A stretch of 64,000 nucleotides of DNA from Boesenbergia rotunda (GCA_024364735.1 JAGFNQ010001612.1:260280-324279), one strand, 5' to 3'. Shown: positions 1 to 11,907, counted from the stretch's first letter. Notes: a model not told the origin generated them from the sequence alone. Numbers and translations are program-made.

Positions 1-1
1 A

Positions 2-2536
2 GGCAGATTGGAAGCCTCGCCAGTTACGACGAACGCCAGGGTTTTCTCACTTACCAAGGAGGACGCAGCGAATGTTTCGACGGTTGTTACAGGTCAGATT
101 TTTATTTACAGTTAGCATGCTACTGCATTATTTGACACTGGAGCAACGCATTCGTTTATTTCGATGCCTTACTCTAAGAAGATAGACATACCTCTACAAA
201 TTCTAGACTGTAAATTTCTAACAACCCTGTCTTCAGGAGAAACAATGGCATCCACCCACGTGTTGCGTGCAGCACAAAATAGAATCACAGAAAGAGATCT
301 CTATTGCGACCTGATAGTACTGGACATGCAAGATTATGATGCAATACTGGGTATGGATTTTCTGAGCAAATACGGTGCTTCTATCGAGTGTCGTAAGCGA
401 AAAGTGGTCTTCCAGCCCGAAGTGGAACCTATGTTTGAATTCATCGGAGAGCCAAGGAAGAGAACCGGGAAATTCTTATCAGCTCTAAAGGCGCAGAAGA
501 TGCTAGCGAAAGGATACACTGGTTTTCTAGCATATGTGGTCAGCACCGTTCAAACAAAGGATCAGAAACTAAGTGATGTCAGAGTGGTATGCAATTATCC
601 GGAGGTATTCCCAGACTATCTACCAGGATTGACCCCGGATAGAGAAATCGAATTTGAGATCAAACTGATTTCTGGCACTAATCCGATCTCCAAGGCACCT
701 TACCGTATGGCGCTAGCTGAATTGAAGGAGCTTCAAGGACAGCTACAAGAGTTACTCGACAAGGGTTTTATTCGCCCGAGTCACTCTTCATGGGGAGCTC
801 CGGTACTGTTCGTGAAAAAGAAGGATGGAACTATGCACATGTGTATAGATTATCGAGCTCTAAATAATGTGACGATTAAGAACAAGTATCCCCTCCCAAG
901 GATCGACGACCTGTTCGACCAACTGAAGGGAGCTACCATCTTTTCGAAGATCGATCTTAGATCCGGTTACCATCAAGTTAAAGTGAAACCAGATGATATT
1001 CCGAAGACGGCTTTCCGGACTAGATACGGACACTTGGAATTCATCGTCATGCCCTTCGGAGTAACTAATGCTCCCGCTATATTTATGGACCTGATGAATC
1101 GGGTATTCTCGGCATTCCTTGATAAGTTTGTGATCGTCTTCATCGACGATATCCTTATCTATTCGAGAGATCGAGAAGAGCACGCTAAACACCTGAAGAT
1201 GGTATTACAGATCCTTCGGGAAAAGAAGTTATATGCCAAGTTCTCCAAATGCGAATTTTGGCTCGATCAAGTGGCTTTTCTAGGTCATATTATTTGCAAG
1301 GACGGAGTCATGGTGGACCCGAAGAAAATCGAGGTCGTGAGTAACTGGAACAGGCCGAAGAATGCTAGCGAAGTTAGGAGTTTTCTCGGACTAGCGGGCT
1401 ATTACCGGAAATTCGTGGAAGACTTCTCCAGAATCACAGCACCTATGACGGTCCTCGCCAGGAAGAACCAGAAGTACATATGGACAGAAGAATGCGAGAG
1501 GAGTTTCTTGGAGCTGAAAAGGAGACTTACATGTGCTCCAATCCTTACTCTTCCCGAAGATGACAAGAGCTTCGACATGTACAGCGATGCCTCCAAACTG
1601 GGACTCGGAGCTGTACTTATGCAGAGTGGGAAAGTTATTGCCTATGCCTCTAGGCAACTCAAAGAACATGAAAGGAACTATCACACTCTCGATTTAGAGT
1701 TAGCAGTCGTGGTCTTTGCTCTGAAGGTATGGAGACACTATCTATACGGAGCACAGTGCAAGATATATACAGATCACCAGAGTCTGCGATATTTCTTCAC
1801 TCAGAAGGACCTTAACATGCGACAACGCAGATGGCTCGAACTGATAATGGACTATGACTGCGAGATCTTTTATCATCCAAGCAAGGCGAACAAAGTGGCC
1901 GATGCACTCAGCAGGAAGTCCAGTGCCGCCTTGACGTCCTTATCAGTATTATCTCGACCGCTGGAAAAGGAAATTGTGAACTACATAATCGAGATTATTT
2001 CCGGACGACTTTCGACCATGGCAATCGTACCGGCACTATTCGAGAACATACTAGACAAGTAGAATGATGATCCAAGCCTCCAGAAGATCAAGCAAGATAT
2101 TCTAGAAGGAAAAGGTGAGGGTTTTCATATCGCCGATAACGGAGTAGTATACCTTAGGGATCGTCTATGTATCCCTAATGATCCGGAGCTACGCAAGAAG
2201 GTACTGGAGGAGGCTCACGGAACCCCTTATTCTATGCACCCAGGATCTACCAAGATGTATCATCATCTGAAAATGAGATTTCGGTGGCTCGGTATGAAGG
2301 GGGACGTAGCTCAGCATGTCAGTACCTGCCTGACCTGCCAGCAAGTTAAAGTAGAGTACCAGAGACCCGGAGGAGTTCTGTAATCGATCCAAATTCCGGA
2401 GTGGAAATGGGAAGACATCTCTATGGATTTCATCTCAGAACTTCCCAGGACCATGAACGGATATGACGCTATATGGGTTATCGTCGACAGATTGACGAAA
2501 TCGGCACATTTCTTAGCGATCAAGATGATTACTATC
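2..2536 (+). pseudogene. Ty3/gypsy (Tekay/Del-type chromovirus) protease-RT-RNase H-integrase fragment
   Basis: This is the polyprotein of a plant chromovirus, cut by the window start, which replicates an LTR retrotransposon by reverse transcription and integration. One frame runs from base 2. It reads the gag-protease linker, then a protease active site DTGATHSF at 134-157, the reverse transcriptase with its catalytic FIDDI motif (Asp-Asp at 1145-1150), RNase H (DASKLGLGAV, around 1585-1615), and the integrase zinc-binding region (HGTPYSMHPGS ... CLTC, about 2216-2340). The frame is broken by TAG at 113-115, TAG at 2060-2062 and TAA at 2381-2383. The longest open piece is 164-2062 (632 codons). 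Coding similarity stops just after the integrase motif RLTKSAHFL, near 2535, where sequence of another element begins. The integrase core and chromodomain are absent, so it is dead. Confidence 0.93.
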
Positions 2537-2540
2537 CCTA

Positions 2541-2669
2541 ATGGAAACTCGAAATTAACCCAACCCGCAGGTCGCGGGTTTGAGCCCTTGCTCCGACCCC
2601 TTTAAAAGAAATTTTTAGTTTCTTTTTGTTTATTTTGGAAAAATTCAAAAAAAAAATTAAGGTGTTACA
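2541..2669 (-). repeat. Truncated 3' LTR of the minus-strand gypsy element
   Basis: Read on the minus strand, a purine-rich tract (AAGGTAGGGAGGAT, about 2670-2684) is followed directly by TGTAACACC, rc of 2661-2669. This is the usual start of a Tekay/Del LTR after its polypurine tract. Only about 130 bases of LTR remain before the plus-strand gypsy fragment begins, so the LTR is truncated and its other end is not in the window. The exact left edge is uncertain by about 10 bases. Confidence 0.65.
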
Positions 2670-2689
2670 ATCCTCCCTACCTTATGGAA

Positions 2690-5011
2690 AGTTCATCCTC
2701 GAACTTAGAATAGCTCGGGATACTTTTGCCTCATGCTATCTTCTGTTTCCCAAGTTGCCTCCTCAACTTCTAGTTTAGCCATAGAACCTTTACTAGGGGT
2801 ACCTCTTTGTTCCTCAGTTTCTTGACTGCTCGATCTATTATCTGAATAGGTCAACTTTCATAACTGAGATCTTCTCGAACTTGTACCGTCTGTGGCTCAA
2901 TCACTTGGTGGGCATCAGGAACATGCTTCTTTAGCATTGAGACATGGAACACATTGTGAATAGCTGACATCTCTGGAGGTAGCTCTAACTCATAAACTAC
3001 CTTGCCAACTCTTTTCGTTACTAGGTAAGGTCCTATGTAACGAGGACTTAGCTTGCCTTTCTTGCCAAATCTCATTAATCCTTTTATGGGGGCTACTTTG
3101 AGGAAAACTGTATCCCCAACTTCAAACTCTAGTGGTCTGCGCCGCACATCGGCATAACTCTTCTGCCTACTCTGAGCAGTTTCTATTCTTTAGCAGATGC
3201 TCTTCATAGCTTCTATGGTATCCTCAATAAGATCAGTCTGAAACCTCATTTCTTTCTTCACACTACCTTCATACCAACAGATAGGAGATCTGCACCTCCT
3301 ACCATAAAGAGCTTCATAAGGCGCCATACCAATAGTAGCTTGGTAACTGTTATTGTAGGCGAACTCTGCTAATCATAAGTACTTGCACCAACTGCCCTTG
3401 AAATCTAATGCACATGCTCTAAGCATATCTTTTGAAACTTGATTTACTCTTTCTGTCTGCCTATCACTTTGAGGATGAAAAGTTGTACTAAACTTCAGTT
3501 TGGTGCCAAGTGTTGTCTGTACACACTCCCAAAAGTGTGAAGTGAAACGACCATCTCTATCGGAGATAATGGTCTTCAGAACTCAATGCAGTCAGATCAC
3601 TTCCTGAACATATAACTGGGCTAGTCTTTCTATGGAGTAGGACACTTTGATTGCCAAGAAATGGGCAGACTTGGTCAATCTATCTACAATTACCCAGATA
3701 GCATCATAGCCATTTGTTGTCTTGGGTAGACCAACAATGAAGTTCATGGCTATGTCTTCCCATTTTCACTCCGGAATCTGTATGGGTTGTAGGACTCCTC
3801 CTGACCTCTGGTGTTCTGCTTTCACTCTTTGGCACGTCAGGCAGGTATTAACATACTTAGCTACATCTCTTTTCATTCCAGACCACGAAAATCTTCTTTT
3901 CAAATCCTGGTACATTTTGGTAGAACCAGGGTGCATAGAGTAGGGAGTTCTATGGTCTTCCTCAAGAATCTTCTTTCCTAGCTCATCACTGCTAGGGACA
4001 CATAAACGGTCTCCATAATAGAGTATCCCACTATCAGATACTCTAAACTCTTTACTTTCTCCTTCTTGCAACTCTTGCTTGATCCTTTGAATATTAGAAT
4101 CTTGATCTTATTTTTTCTGTATATCCTCGAGCAGAGTTGACTCCAATGTCAATACTGAGAGTTTCCCATCTATGATCTCCACTCCATAATCTACTATCTC
4201 TTGCTGCAATGGTGGTGACAGTGATGACAAGGACATCAAAGTTGCGCAAGTCTTTCTACTTAATGCATCTGCCACTCTATTCGCTTTTCCTGGGTGGTAG
4301 AGGATCTTATAGTCATAATCTTTAACTAACTCCAGCCACCTTCACTGTCTCATATTCAGGTCCTTCTGAGTGAAGAAATACCTCAGACTCTGGTGATCTG
4401 TGTAAATCCTACGCTGGACTCCGTACAGATAATGTCTCCACATTTTGAGGGCGAATACTATGGTGGCTAACTCAAGATCATGAGTATGGTAGTTCTTTTC
4501 ATAATCCTTAAGTTGCTGGGAGGCATAAGCAATGACCTTGCCTTCTTTCATGGGTACCGCTCCTAGTCCCAACTTTGAGGCATCACTGTATATGTCAAAA
4601 CTTCTATCGCTTTCTGAAACTATAAGAATGGGAGCACTTGTCAATCTTTTCTTCAACTCAATGAAACACCGCTCACAATCTTCAGTCCATTCGTACTTCT
4701 TATTATTTCTGGTAAGGGTGCTTAATGGAGAAGCTATCTTGAAAAAATCCTCCACGAATCTTCCGTAATACCCTGCTAAACCCAAAAAGCTTCTGATCTC
4801 ACTAGCATTCTTTGGTCGACCCCAATTACTAACTGCTTCAATCTTTGCAGGGTCTACCATGATTCCTTCATTGGAAATGACGTGGCCTAGGACGCCACTC
4901 GGTCAAGCCAAAATTCACACTTTGAAAACTTGGCATACAACTTCTGTGGCTATAGCGTCCTCAATACTACCCTCAGATGCTCGTCATGTTCTTCCTGAGA
5001 CTTTGAATAGA
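2690..5011 (-). pseudogene. Minus-strand Ty3/gypsy pol, 3' half (RT end, RNase H, integrase, degenerate chromodomain)
   Basis: This is the downstream half of a second gypsy polyprotein, related to but distinct from the plus-strand copy at the window start. On the minus strand: the end of RT and the connection/RNase H region (open frame 4860-4342, with DASKLGLGAV), a stop TGA at 4342-4344 after MRQ, the integrase zinc region (4071-3766, CLTCQRVK), a decayed integrase core (3765-3150), the integrase C-terminal domain (3147-2851, GPYLVTKRVGKVVYELELP) and a frameshifted chromodomain-like tail ending EATWETED-type near 2715. Further stops include TGA at 2851-2853. It is separated from its upstream half at 11937 by the CACTA insertion. 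Confidence 0.93.
5009..5011. repeat. 3-bp target site duplication of the CACTA element (left)
   Basis: AGA immediately precedes the CACTA terminus and is repeated at 11937-11939. Three-base duplications are the rule for CACTA (En/Spm) transposons. Confidence 0.9.
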
Positions 5012-5040
5012 CACTACTAGAAAAAATGCATTCAACAACA
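5012..5040 (+). repeat. CACTA left terminal inverted repeat
   Basis: It starts CACTACTAG and ends GCATTCAACAACA. The inverse complement is at the right end, with 4 mismatches confined to the A/T stretch after CACTACTAGAA. Confidence 0.92.
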
Positions 5041-5470
5041 GTGAATCACTGTTGTCGTATGCCAAATACCACTATTGTTAAAGGCCATGTTGTTAAAGGC
5101 CATGTTGTTAAAGGGGGGGTCTACGACAATAGTGAATTACTGTTGTCGTTTGGTCTACGACAACAGTTTGACAACAATTTTCCACTGTTGTCGTATATCA
5201 CATTCGATAACATTTTGACAATAGTTTTTCACTGTTGTCTTTTATTATATTCGACCAGTTTTATAACCGTTGTCGTATATCAATAACAACAGTTTATCAC
5301 TGTTGTCGTTTAGGGTTTTCACTGTTGTCGTTTAGATGAGTTTCAACAACAGTGTTTAACTGTTGTCGTATACCGAATTCACCGTTATCTTTTATTATAT
5401 AGCACTGTTGTCGTTTATCTACAACAACAGTTTAGCTTTAAAAAAAACCTGTTGTGCATTTGTACTGTTC
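5035..5470. repeat. CACTA left subterminal repeat array
   Basis: Many copies of ACAACAGT and its complement ACTGTTGTCG lie in both orientations, often as near-perfect palindromes such as ACAACAGTG-AAT-CACTGTTGT. They are probable transposase-binding sites by analogy with En/Spm. No gene is present here. Confidence 0.8.
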
Positions 5471-6186
5471 CACAACAGTTTCATACCAATTTGACAACAA
5501 AGATATTTCCATTATATTTTCAATTAAAAGGCAATAATTTAACCTCGAAACAAAAACTATATATATCAAACATCATCAACATATTTACAATAAAGATCCA
5601 CCACAACCTTTCTACAGACGAAACCACAAAAGTATCTTCTGTCCAAAAACCTTTCTACAGACGAAACCACTAAAGTATCTTCTGACCCAAATTACAAGAG
5701 TTCAAATTATATATAATTCTGACCCAACTAAACTTACAATGAAGTTCAAATCACAAAAATTATAGCTTGGAAGGTCAGATTAATGGTCTTCGAACATGAT
5801 CACGAACAAGTCCCTGCAGCTGGAAAAAAGAGATCAAACACTCTAATTAGTTATTCTATTAAATGCATATGTCCAATAAAAAATGATCCATGAAGATATG
5901 TATCAACAAACAACAAAAATAACAAACTAACAAACAAACAAACAAAAAAGATAAAGTTATCGAGGTCTATGTTAGAAATGATAGAGGCCAAGGTAGAAGT
6001 AATAACCCCAAACATTTATACTTTGTGACACCGATATACTGCTAACAAGATTCACATAAAAGTGAAATAGGAAGACATGTAGCTTTACCTATCGTAATAT
6101 ACAAAATGGACATCTACAAACCATGTAAGAAAAGCACACACCTTGATCCGATTGATTGTTAAGCGGCTGTTCGCGAAACTCAGCAT
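5471..6186. other. CACTA interior, no gene recognised
   Basis: This is AT-rich DNA between the left subterminal repeats and the captured NAT exons. A direct repeat (CCTTTCTACAGACGAAACCAC) occurs at about 5607 and 5650. The part next to 6187 may be 3' flank or UTR of the captured gene, but I see no coding similarity. Confidence 0.5.
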
Positions 6187-8009
6187 TCAGTTGAAGAATC
6201 TACTAAGATTGAATGGCAATTTATAAAACTCGTCACTTCTTGGGTCTTTGTCCATGGTCCTAAACTTGTCCCAAAAATGGTAACCCCTTAGTTTCGTCAT
6301 TGCTTTATCGTTCTTGTTCAGAGTGTAGTCCAGGAAATAGGCAACCAAGCCCGCAACAAATGCCTCCGAGGAGAATATCACATCGACGATATCGTTGAAC
6401 TGGAGAGACACATTTTGGTTTATTAACAAGTGAATACATGAAACGAGCTCAGTTGCAACTTGATCAAAACACAAAGGCATTACCCATCTGGCATTAGTGT
6501 GTGCAGGGCTATGGTGGGCAACTAACGTAAACTCCTTGAAGTATTGAGGGACCGAAAAGCCAAGAAACACCGAGAACCCTAGGATGAATAGCACCCTAAA
6601 ATTGTTGAGGTCGCAGAATTGAAGGTAGCCAAGACCTGCAGCTCCTATTAGATCACATAAACAAATTTGGTGTAAGGAAAAAAAAATAGAAAATAAAATT
6701 GCAAATTAGAGCAATGAGACATACCGACATATGCAAAGAAAAGGCAATACAAAGCCGCAACAATTGGTGCTGGAATGGACGCGAAAACAACTCCAAATTT
6801 GCCTACAAAAAACAAATTTTGTCGACAGGATTTAAAAGTTATCGGCAAGAAATCACATATCAAAGCAAAGTCAAGTGACTCACCAAGAATAGAAAAGAAA
6901 ATCATGAAGCCTGCAGATATTTAAACAACTCTTCGACTGCCGACACGAGTTAATGCTAATAGACCAGCATTTTCACTGCATCAAGAAATAGTGTTAGGTA
7001 ATCAGTTCATCAGTCTAACAGTTAAGCATAATCTTTAATAAGATCGTGTGAATCTATCGCCTTACGGGGACACAGTGGACCCATTTGCTGTCCCAAATAT
7101 TCCATCCAACAATATTCCAATTCCCTGGAATTAAACAAACAAGTTGCAACTAGTATCACATCTTTCATAAATTCCATATGGTGCAATTGCTAGTTTCAAT
7201 ACCTGCCAACCGACACCTCGACTTAGAACTGAAGCGGGAATCTGTGTGGCACTTGCATACCTCGAATGAAAGTACCAGTTGACTACATCGTGAAGTAAAA
7301 TGTTCAAACATATTTAGTTACTGGATTTGACAATGAAAGTACCAGTTGACTGCAAATCAGTCGAATATATCCTTCTTCACGTGTAGCAAGTGTGGCGCAT
7401 ACTGCAAGAAATTGAATTTTAACCAATCAGAACTAAGGCTTTAAGAGAATCTCCAAAGAGTTGCCAAAATCTATACCTGTGACAATGCTACTAGAGCTAT
7501 TAGCTGTGGAAGTCCAATTTCAATACATTTTGCAACCTGTATCATTGTCAGCAATTGATTCATTAACAGAAAAAATATATATTTAAGAATCACTAGATCG
7601 AAATGAAGCCATTTAAAATCTCCAAAAAGAATGACGATGACAAAATCTTACTCCAGGAAAACCATGCTCGTAGAGGCCAAAGCCAGCCAAAGCAACAAGT
7701 GGTGCAGCAGAAAAAGGACTTAAATGTCTACAGTCAAATATATATACTTGGAATTAGACAACATTAAATTGAAGGATAAATTTCAGAAACACGATATGAG
7801 TTATTTGATTAATTTTGTAAAATTACTAACACCATCATAACTTTTGGATGAAACAATTCTTTTTACATAAAGAACAAAACTTATGCACAAAAGTGTTCAA
7901 CTCCATACTTTGCTGCTACCCTCCAGAATCCACTAAAACCGACAATCATCTGAATGATGGAAGCAACGATAAGAGCACCTTGAGTGGCCTGCATTGTCTT
8001 CCGAAATTT
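6187..8009 (-). pseudogene. Captured nucleobase-ascorbate transporter (NAT) gene fragment with introns
   Basis: NAT proteins are membrane symporters for purines, uracil, xanthine or ascorbate. On the minus strand I can place exons at 8009-7920 (QGALIVAS...GFSGFWR), 7727-7652 (PLVALAGFGLYEHGFPG), 7536-7477 (IEIGLPQLIALVALSQ), about 7401-7357, about 7264-7203 (SVLSRGVGWQ), 7124-7066 (GILLDGIFGTANGS), 6975-6884 (ENAGLLALTRVGSRR), 6802-6725 (FGVVFASIPAPIVAALYC), 6644-6484 (LGFSVFLGFSVPQYF) and 6399-6187 (the C-terminus). Most junctions have AG/GT splice sites. The N-terminal third and about 90 residues between the fourth and fifth exons are missing. An in-frame TAA lies at 6921-6923. It is a dead fragment carried by the CACTA. 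Confidence 0.9.
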
Positions 8010-8955
8010 CTGCAAACCGAGAATTTGATAATCCAAAATTAGGTATTCTATTTTGCTGCATCACCTTAGTTTGCGCGATATTTCAATGGTGTTTTGACAT
8101 CAGATTAACAACTGTTGTGAGTAACAAACAAACAAACTTGTGGTTGGTTGTCTTTTACTATTGAAGTACATCCAAAGCCTATATTAGTATAGTAACATTT
8201 AGATCCTTAAACATTTTCATTACATTAAATATAATTTCTTACAGAGTAATAAATAAAGTTACAAAATATATCTACAAACAAATTGTTAGTTTTTGTCTGA
8301 ATAGCAAAGTCTTACACAATAAACCAAAGAGCATAAGATGCTATAAATCTACTTGTAAACTACTAATAGGGTTGGCAGAAAATTATGCTCTACCGGACAA
8401 TGTTCTTAGTTTCAAACTCATCAACAGTTAGTGAATGAATGAAGTTATCAAGGAATTAGTTGGGTCTTACATAAAAGAAATGATCAAAGCTCAACTAAAC
8501 CTAGCTAATGCAATTTGGGAATCTAATAGAGCTCACGTACAAGTTTGGGAATCCAAAGGGAAACATCCAAGAATGAAGATCACAACCAAGTCTTACCTGA
8601 AAACCCACACACTAAGCTTTCCTCTGCCCCTTTCTGTTTCGATCAGAAGAAACCCAGCCACATGCAAGAGCCCTAATTTCCAGAAATCCCTAGGAAGAGG
8701 ACTAGGTTAGCTCCAACTCACGGTACCAAAAACAATCAATAGCGATCTCAACTCACTAGGAGGGCCGCTGGCAGTGGCACTCAGCCGGGAAGGAGCAATT
8801 CGCCTGTCGTAGCTAGCGATGAAGATGCGGTGTTGACGCAGGGCACTGCTTGCCTGGGCGTCAATAGCTAGGGCACGCGATCGAGGAAGAAGAAAAGATA
8901 AGTGAGGAGGTGTCGCCTCCTTGCTTGCGCGATGAAGAAGAAGAGAGCGAGAGGA
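8010..8955. other. CACTA interior between NAT exons and nested hAT, no gene recognised
   Basis: No coding similarity is visible. The stretch about 8560-8955 turns GC-richer and contains short GAAGAAGA runs. On the minus strand it could be promoter or 5' UTR of a captured gene, since it lies upstream of the NAT exons, but no first exon can be identified. The same sequence continues after the hAT at 11360. Confidence 0.4.
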
Positions 8956-8963
8956 GTCGGGGC
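8956..8963. repeat. 8-bp target site duplication of the hAT-like element (left)
   Basis: GTCGGGGC is repeated exactly at 11352-11359 on the other side of the element. Eight-base duplications are diagnostic of hAT transposons among plant DNA elements. Confidence 0.9.
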
Positions 8964-9154
8964 CAGAGCCGGTCCTTATTATCTAAAGGCCCTGGGCAAA
9001 ATTATAAATTATGCTCTAATTTTATCTTCCAAATATTACTTTTTTCCAAAAAGAAACTTTTACATCATCCATCATAAAATTTTATCTTTCAAATACTATT
9101 TTTTTTGAGTTTGCATTTATCATATTTGTGATAGATTTACTTTCATTTAATAGA

Positions 9155-9322
9155 AATTGATAAAGAGAATCAATTAAATGAAAAGGTAAACTAGCATAAA
9201 ATATTTTGGAAATTGATAAAGAGAATCAATCAAATGAAAAGGTAAACTAACATAAAATATTTTATAAATTGATAAAGAGAATCAATCAAATGAAAAGGTA
9301 AACTAGCATAATATATTTTGTA
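9155..9322. repeat. Three tandem copies of a 56-bp unit
   Basis: The units start at 9155, 9211 and 9267, each beginning AATTGATAAAGAGAATCAAT, and differ at a few bases. They lie near the left end of the hAT-like element. Confidence 0.9.
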
Positions 9323-10033
9323 AATAGTTGCTTACATGATCAAGAAGTGGAGATATTGCATAAGCATTCACTATACGTATAGACATTCTATCACATAAGT
9401 TTTGAGAAGAGTCAAAGTTCTTGCATCTCAAAGCTGAAGTGCTAAATTAAAGAAATTGGAAAAACAAAATTTATGAAAACAAAATTTATGAAGTAAACAA
9501 AAAAATTGAAATGTAAGATAAAAAAACTCTAGATAAAAGTGGCTGTCACCTTAGCAGATTTATCCGATGAATCGGTTAGGAAATGAGAGTAATCTGTAGA
9601 TTTTGATAAGGTGGTAATCATTTTCTGATGATCAATTTTTTTCCATCTCCTTCAGTAGTTTACTGGTCTGAAAACTCCACACAAAAATATCACAATGAAT
9701 ACATATGTTCCCCAATAACAATAAGAATGAATTGACTGTGCTATGATGAAGAGAAGGGCAAGATCTTGACTAATTAAAAAATGAAATCAAATAAGTCAAA
9801 AATTATATATATTTTAGATTTGGTATCGCTAAAACCAATTTGATTTTCATGACTCATCAAGAATGAAATGATAATTAAAGTAAAAATGATAATAGTGTCT
9901 TATAATTTATACGTTGAGAAGTGACATGAAATTTCCTTAAAAGATGATTAAGAGCCACCATTTGCCTGAGAAGAGCCACCATTAAGAGCCACCATTTAAC
10001 AGTTTGCTCTTAGAAGCAGAAAGAAGCAGAAAC
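9323..10033. other. hAT interior, no gene recognised
   Basis: This is AT-rich sequence without coding similarity. A short imperfect triplication of AAGAGCCACCATT lies at about 9949-9998. It may include intron of the captured gene downstream of its second exon. Confidence 0.4.
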
Positions 10034-11062
10034 CTGGATGCTTATCGCTAAACTTCCAAGGTGATGAGCGAAACTTTGATGCTTTTGTGATCCATGCATT
10101 TGCCTGAAAAGTGCAATTCATATAAGGGAGCTATGAAGAAAACAAAGTGGAGATACACCTGGTGAGGAAACCCACTTGACTCGGTGAGGAAACCCACTTG
10201 ACTGTGCTTGATCATAACATTTGGTGAAGGAAATTGATTGACTGTGCCTGGTAGAATTTTTCCTAACACCAGGATGATCCCCCTTTATTTAAGAGGAGCT
10301 CACCAGTATTAGCATGAGAAAATTACCGCTGCTTTCTTCATTTACTCTCTGTTCTACTTTTTCTCATTATTCCAGCGTGTAAAGAGTGTAAACTATATTT
10401 CTTACTGGTAGAAGGAACATCTCAGCTTGAGATGTAGGATCAAATAAAATCCACTCGCCTACAAAATGTTGCCTTGGACAAACATCGGTTTCCTTCATTG
10501 TTTCCCCTCATTTCAAATGACTACTCTTAATAATCTCTTTATCAGAATCACGAAGTGCAAAAATTTCCTGCAGTTCATAATTGTAAGATGCGAACAAAAA
10601 AATGCCGGTATCCTTCCTCCCTCCCCAAAATTAATAATCACTAACGTGCCCAGAAACGAAACCATCCGACAAAATATTGGCGAATTACGAATAGAAATTA
10701 TATTGCAAAAAAAATCGCAAAAGACCCACCTTTTGCTCATTTAAGGAGACGCCGTAACCGACGTGGTACATCTGACCGACCAGAACCTGCATCGCTACGT
10801 CGCCGGCCTTGGCCTCTTTGAGCGCGTCCTGGAACCACCGCCGAGTGCAATCCACCACCACCTCCTTGAGAGGAACACGGGGATCCATCTGCTTATCATG
10901 GCTCATCGCCTTCACCAGGATTCCTGGGGCGGCGTCGGCGGTGGCGGAACTAAAGTCCTTGTTGGAACTTGGAAGTTGGAAGCCAGTGATTCGGGGGCGA
11001 CCTAACCTCGGCGCTGCCGATCCTCCCGAGCCAAAGCCAGCGCGGCTCAGCTCTTGAAACAC
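10034..11062 (-). pseudogene. Captured 5' exons of a Sel1-repeat-like plant protein gene
   Basis: Exon 1 runs 11062-10730 on the minus strand: an ATG and 111 codons, ending in phase 0 at a consensus donor (CAAAAG|GTGGGT). It has a basic, low-complexity N-terminus and then the conserved stretch VDCTRRWFQDALKEAKAGD followed by a Sel1/TPR-like helix pair (AMQVLVGQMYHVGYGV). A second exon at 10103-10034 (AG acceptor, GT donor) reads WITKASKFRSSPWKF and ends DKHPG, continuing the same protein. The 3' remainder is absent. Function in the source gene is unknown to me; the family assignment is from pattern memory. Sequence 11063-11208 could be its promoter. Confidence 0.72.
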
Positions 11063-11208
11063 GCAGGTGACGGTATGCGTATACCGATGAAAGGCAGTGA
11101 GCGCAGCTAGGGTTTTCTGCGATGAGAGTCGAGCTTTGAGGGATTCGGACGATTAGACTTTAGAGAGAAATATAAAACCTATTTAATATAATATAACATT
11201 ATAAATAA

Positions 11209-11247
<39 letters not shown>

Positions 11248-11280
11248 TAATCTATATATATATATATATATATATATATA
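11209..11280. repeat. TA dinucleotide microsatellite
   Basis: About 70 bases of nearly pure (AT)n with three interruptions, close to the right end of the hAT-like element. Confidence 0.95.
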
Positions 11281-11359
11281 GATTATTGGGCCCCTAATAG
11301 TTTTGGGCCCTGGGCGGGTGCCCTGTTTGCCCTGGCCCAGGGCCGGCTCTGGTCGGGGC

Positions 11360-11639
11360 TCACCTCGCGAAGGTGAAAGGAAGCGCCGCTCTCGGGGCTT
11401 CCTTGGACTCGGGCGATGAAGAAGGGGGAGAGGCGTCGACTCGTGGCTGCGAGGGGTTTGTGTGAGAGAAGCGGAAATGGTCGGGGGTTTGGGTGGTTGG
11501 TGGGCGAGGAAGAGAAAAGATTAGGGGTTTGTGCGACGAGAAAAAAGATAATTAAGGATTGAAAAATAAGAGAATGAGGATTCAATAGTTCGTTATTTTT
11601 TTGCAGTTGGATATCCACCGTTGATTTTGTTTATTGCTT
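11360..11639. other. CACTA interior right of hAT, no gene recognised
   Basis: GC-rich then purine-rich sequence continuing 8700-8955 across the hAT. Minus-strand reading shows no recognisable protein. Confidence 0.4.
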
Positions 11640-11907
11640 GAACATCACAACAATACAACAACAACAGTTTAATATAACTGTTGTCTATTGTCATAATAGA
11701 CAACAGTTTATCACATCAGTTGTCGTAAATCCCGCCTATAGACAACAGTTATTTTATAACTGTTGTCGTTGAGTATACATACGACAACATTTTGTTATTA
11801 CTGTTGTCTTTTTACGTATACAGACCAACAACAACAACGGTTAATACTAAAACTGTTGTTAAATTAACATAAGACAACACTTTATCAAAAAACCGTTGTC
11901 GATTATG
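11640..11907. repeat. CACTA right subterminal repeat array
   Basis: Repeated ACAACAGTT / AACTGTTGTC motifs in both orientations, matching the left array in sequence and spacing style. Confidence 0.8.

Larger units (their letters stand above)
8964..11351. mobile_element. hAT-like non-autonomous DNA transposon carrying captured exons
   Basis: The element is 2,388 bp, begins CAGAGCCGGTCCTT and ends AGGGCCGGCTCTG. The ends form a short terminal inverted repeat (CAGAGCCGG[T/C]CCT) with further inverted GGCCCTGGGC motifs just inside. It is bounded by the perfect 8-bp duplication GTCGGGGC. I see no hAT transposase. It carries the 5' end of a host gene on the minus strand (11062-10034), a 3 x 56-bp tandem repeat (9155-9322) and a TA microsatellite (11209-11280). 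It is inserted in the CACTA interior and is therefore younger than the CACTA capture. Confidence 0.88.

Noticed and set aside
860..1192. 110-codon minus ORF and similar ones at 1391-1684 and 4532-4768
   Set aside because: Antisense shadows of RT and RNase H codons.
2560..2600. tRNA-like T-arm (GCGGGTTTGAGCCC)
   Set aside because: No acceptor, D-arm or anticodon arm can be folded around it, and it lies in an LTR fragment.
8435..8710. 91-codon plus ORF inside the CACTA
   Set aside because: No similarity to a transposase or other family, and it lies opposite to the captured gene direction.
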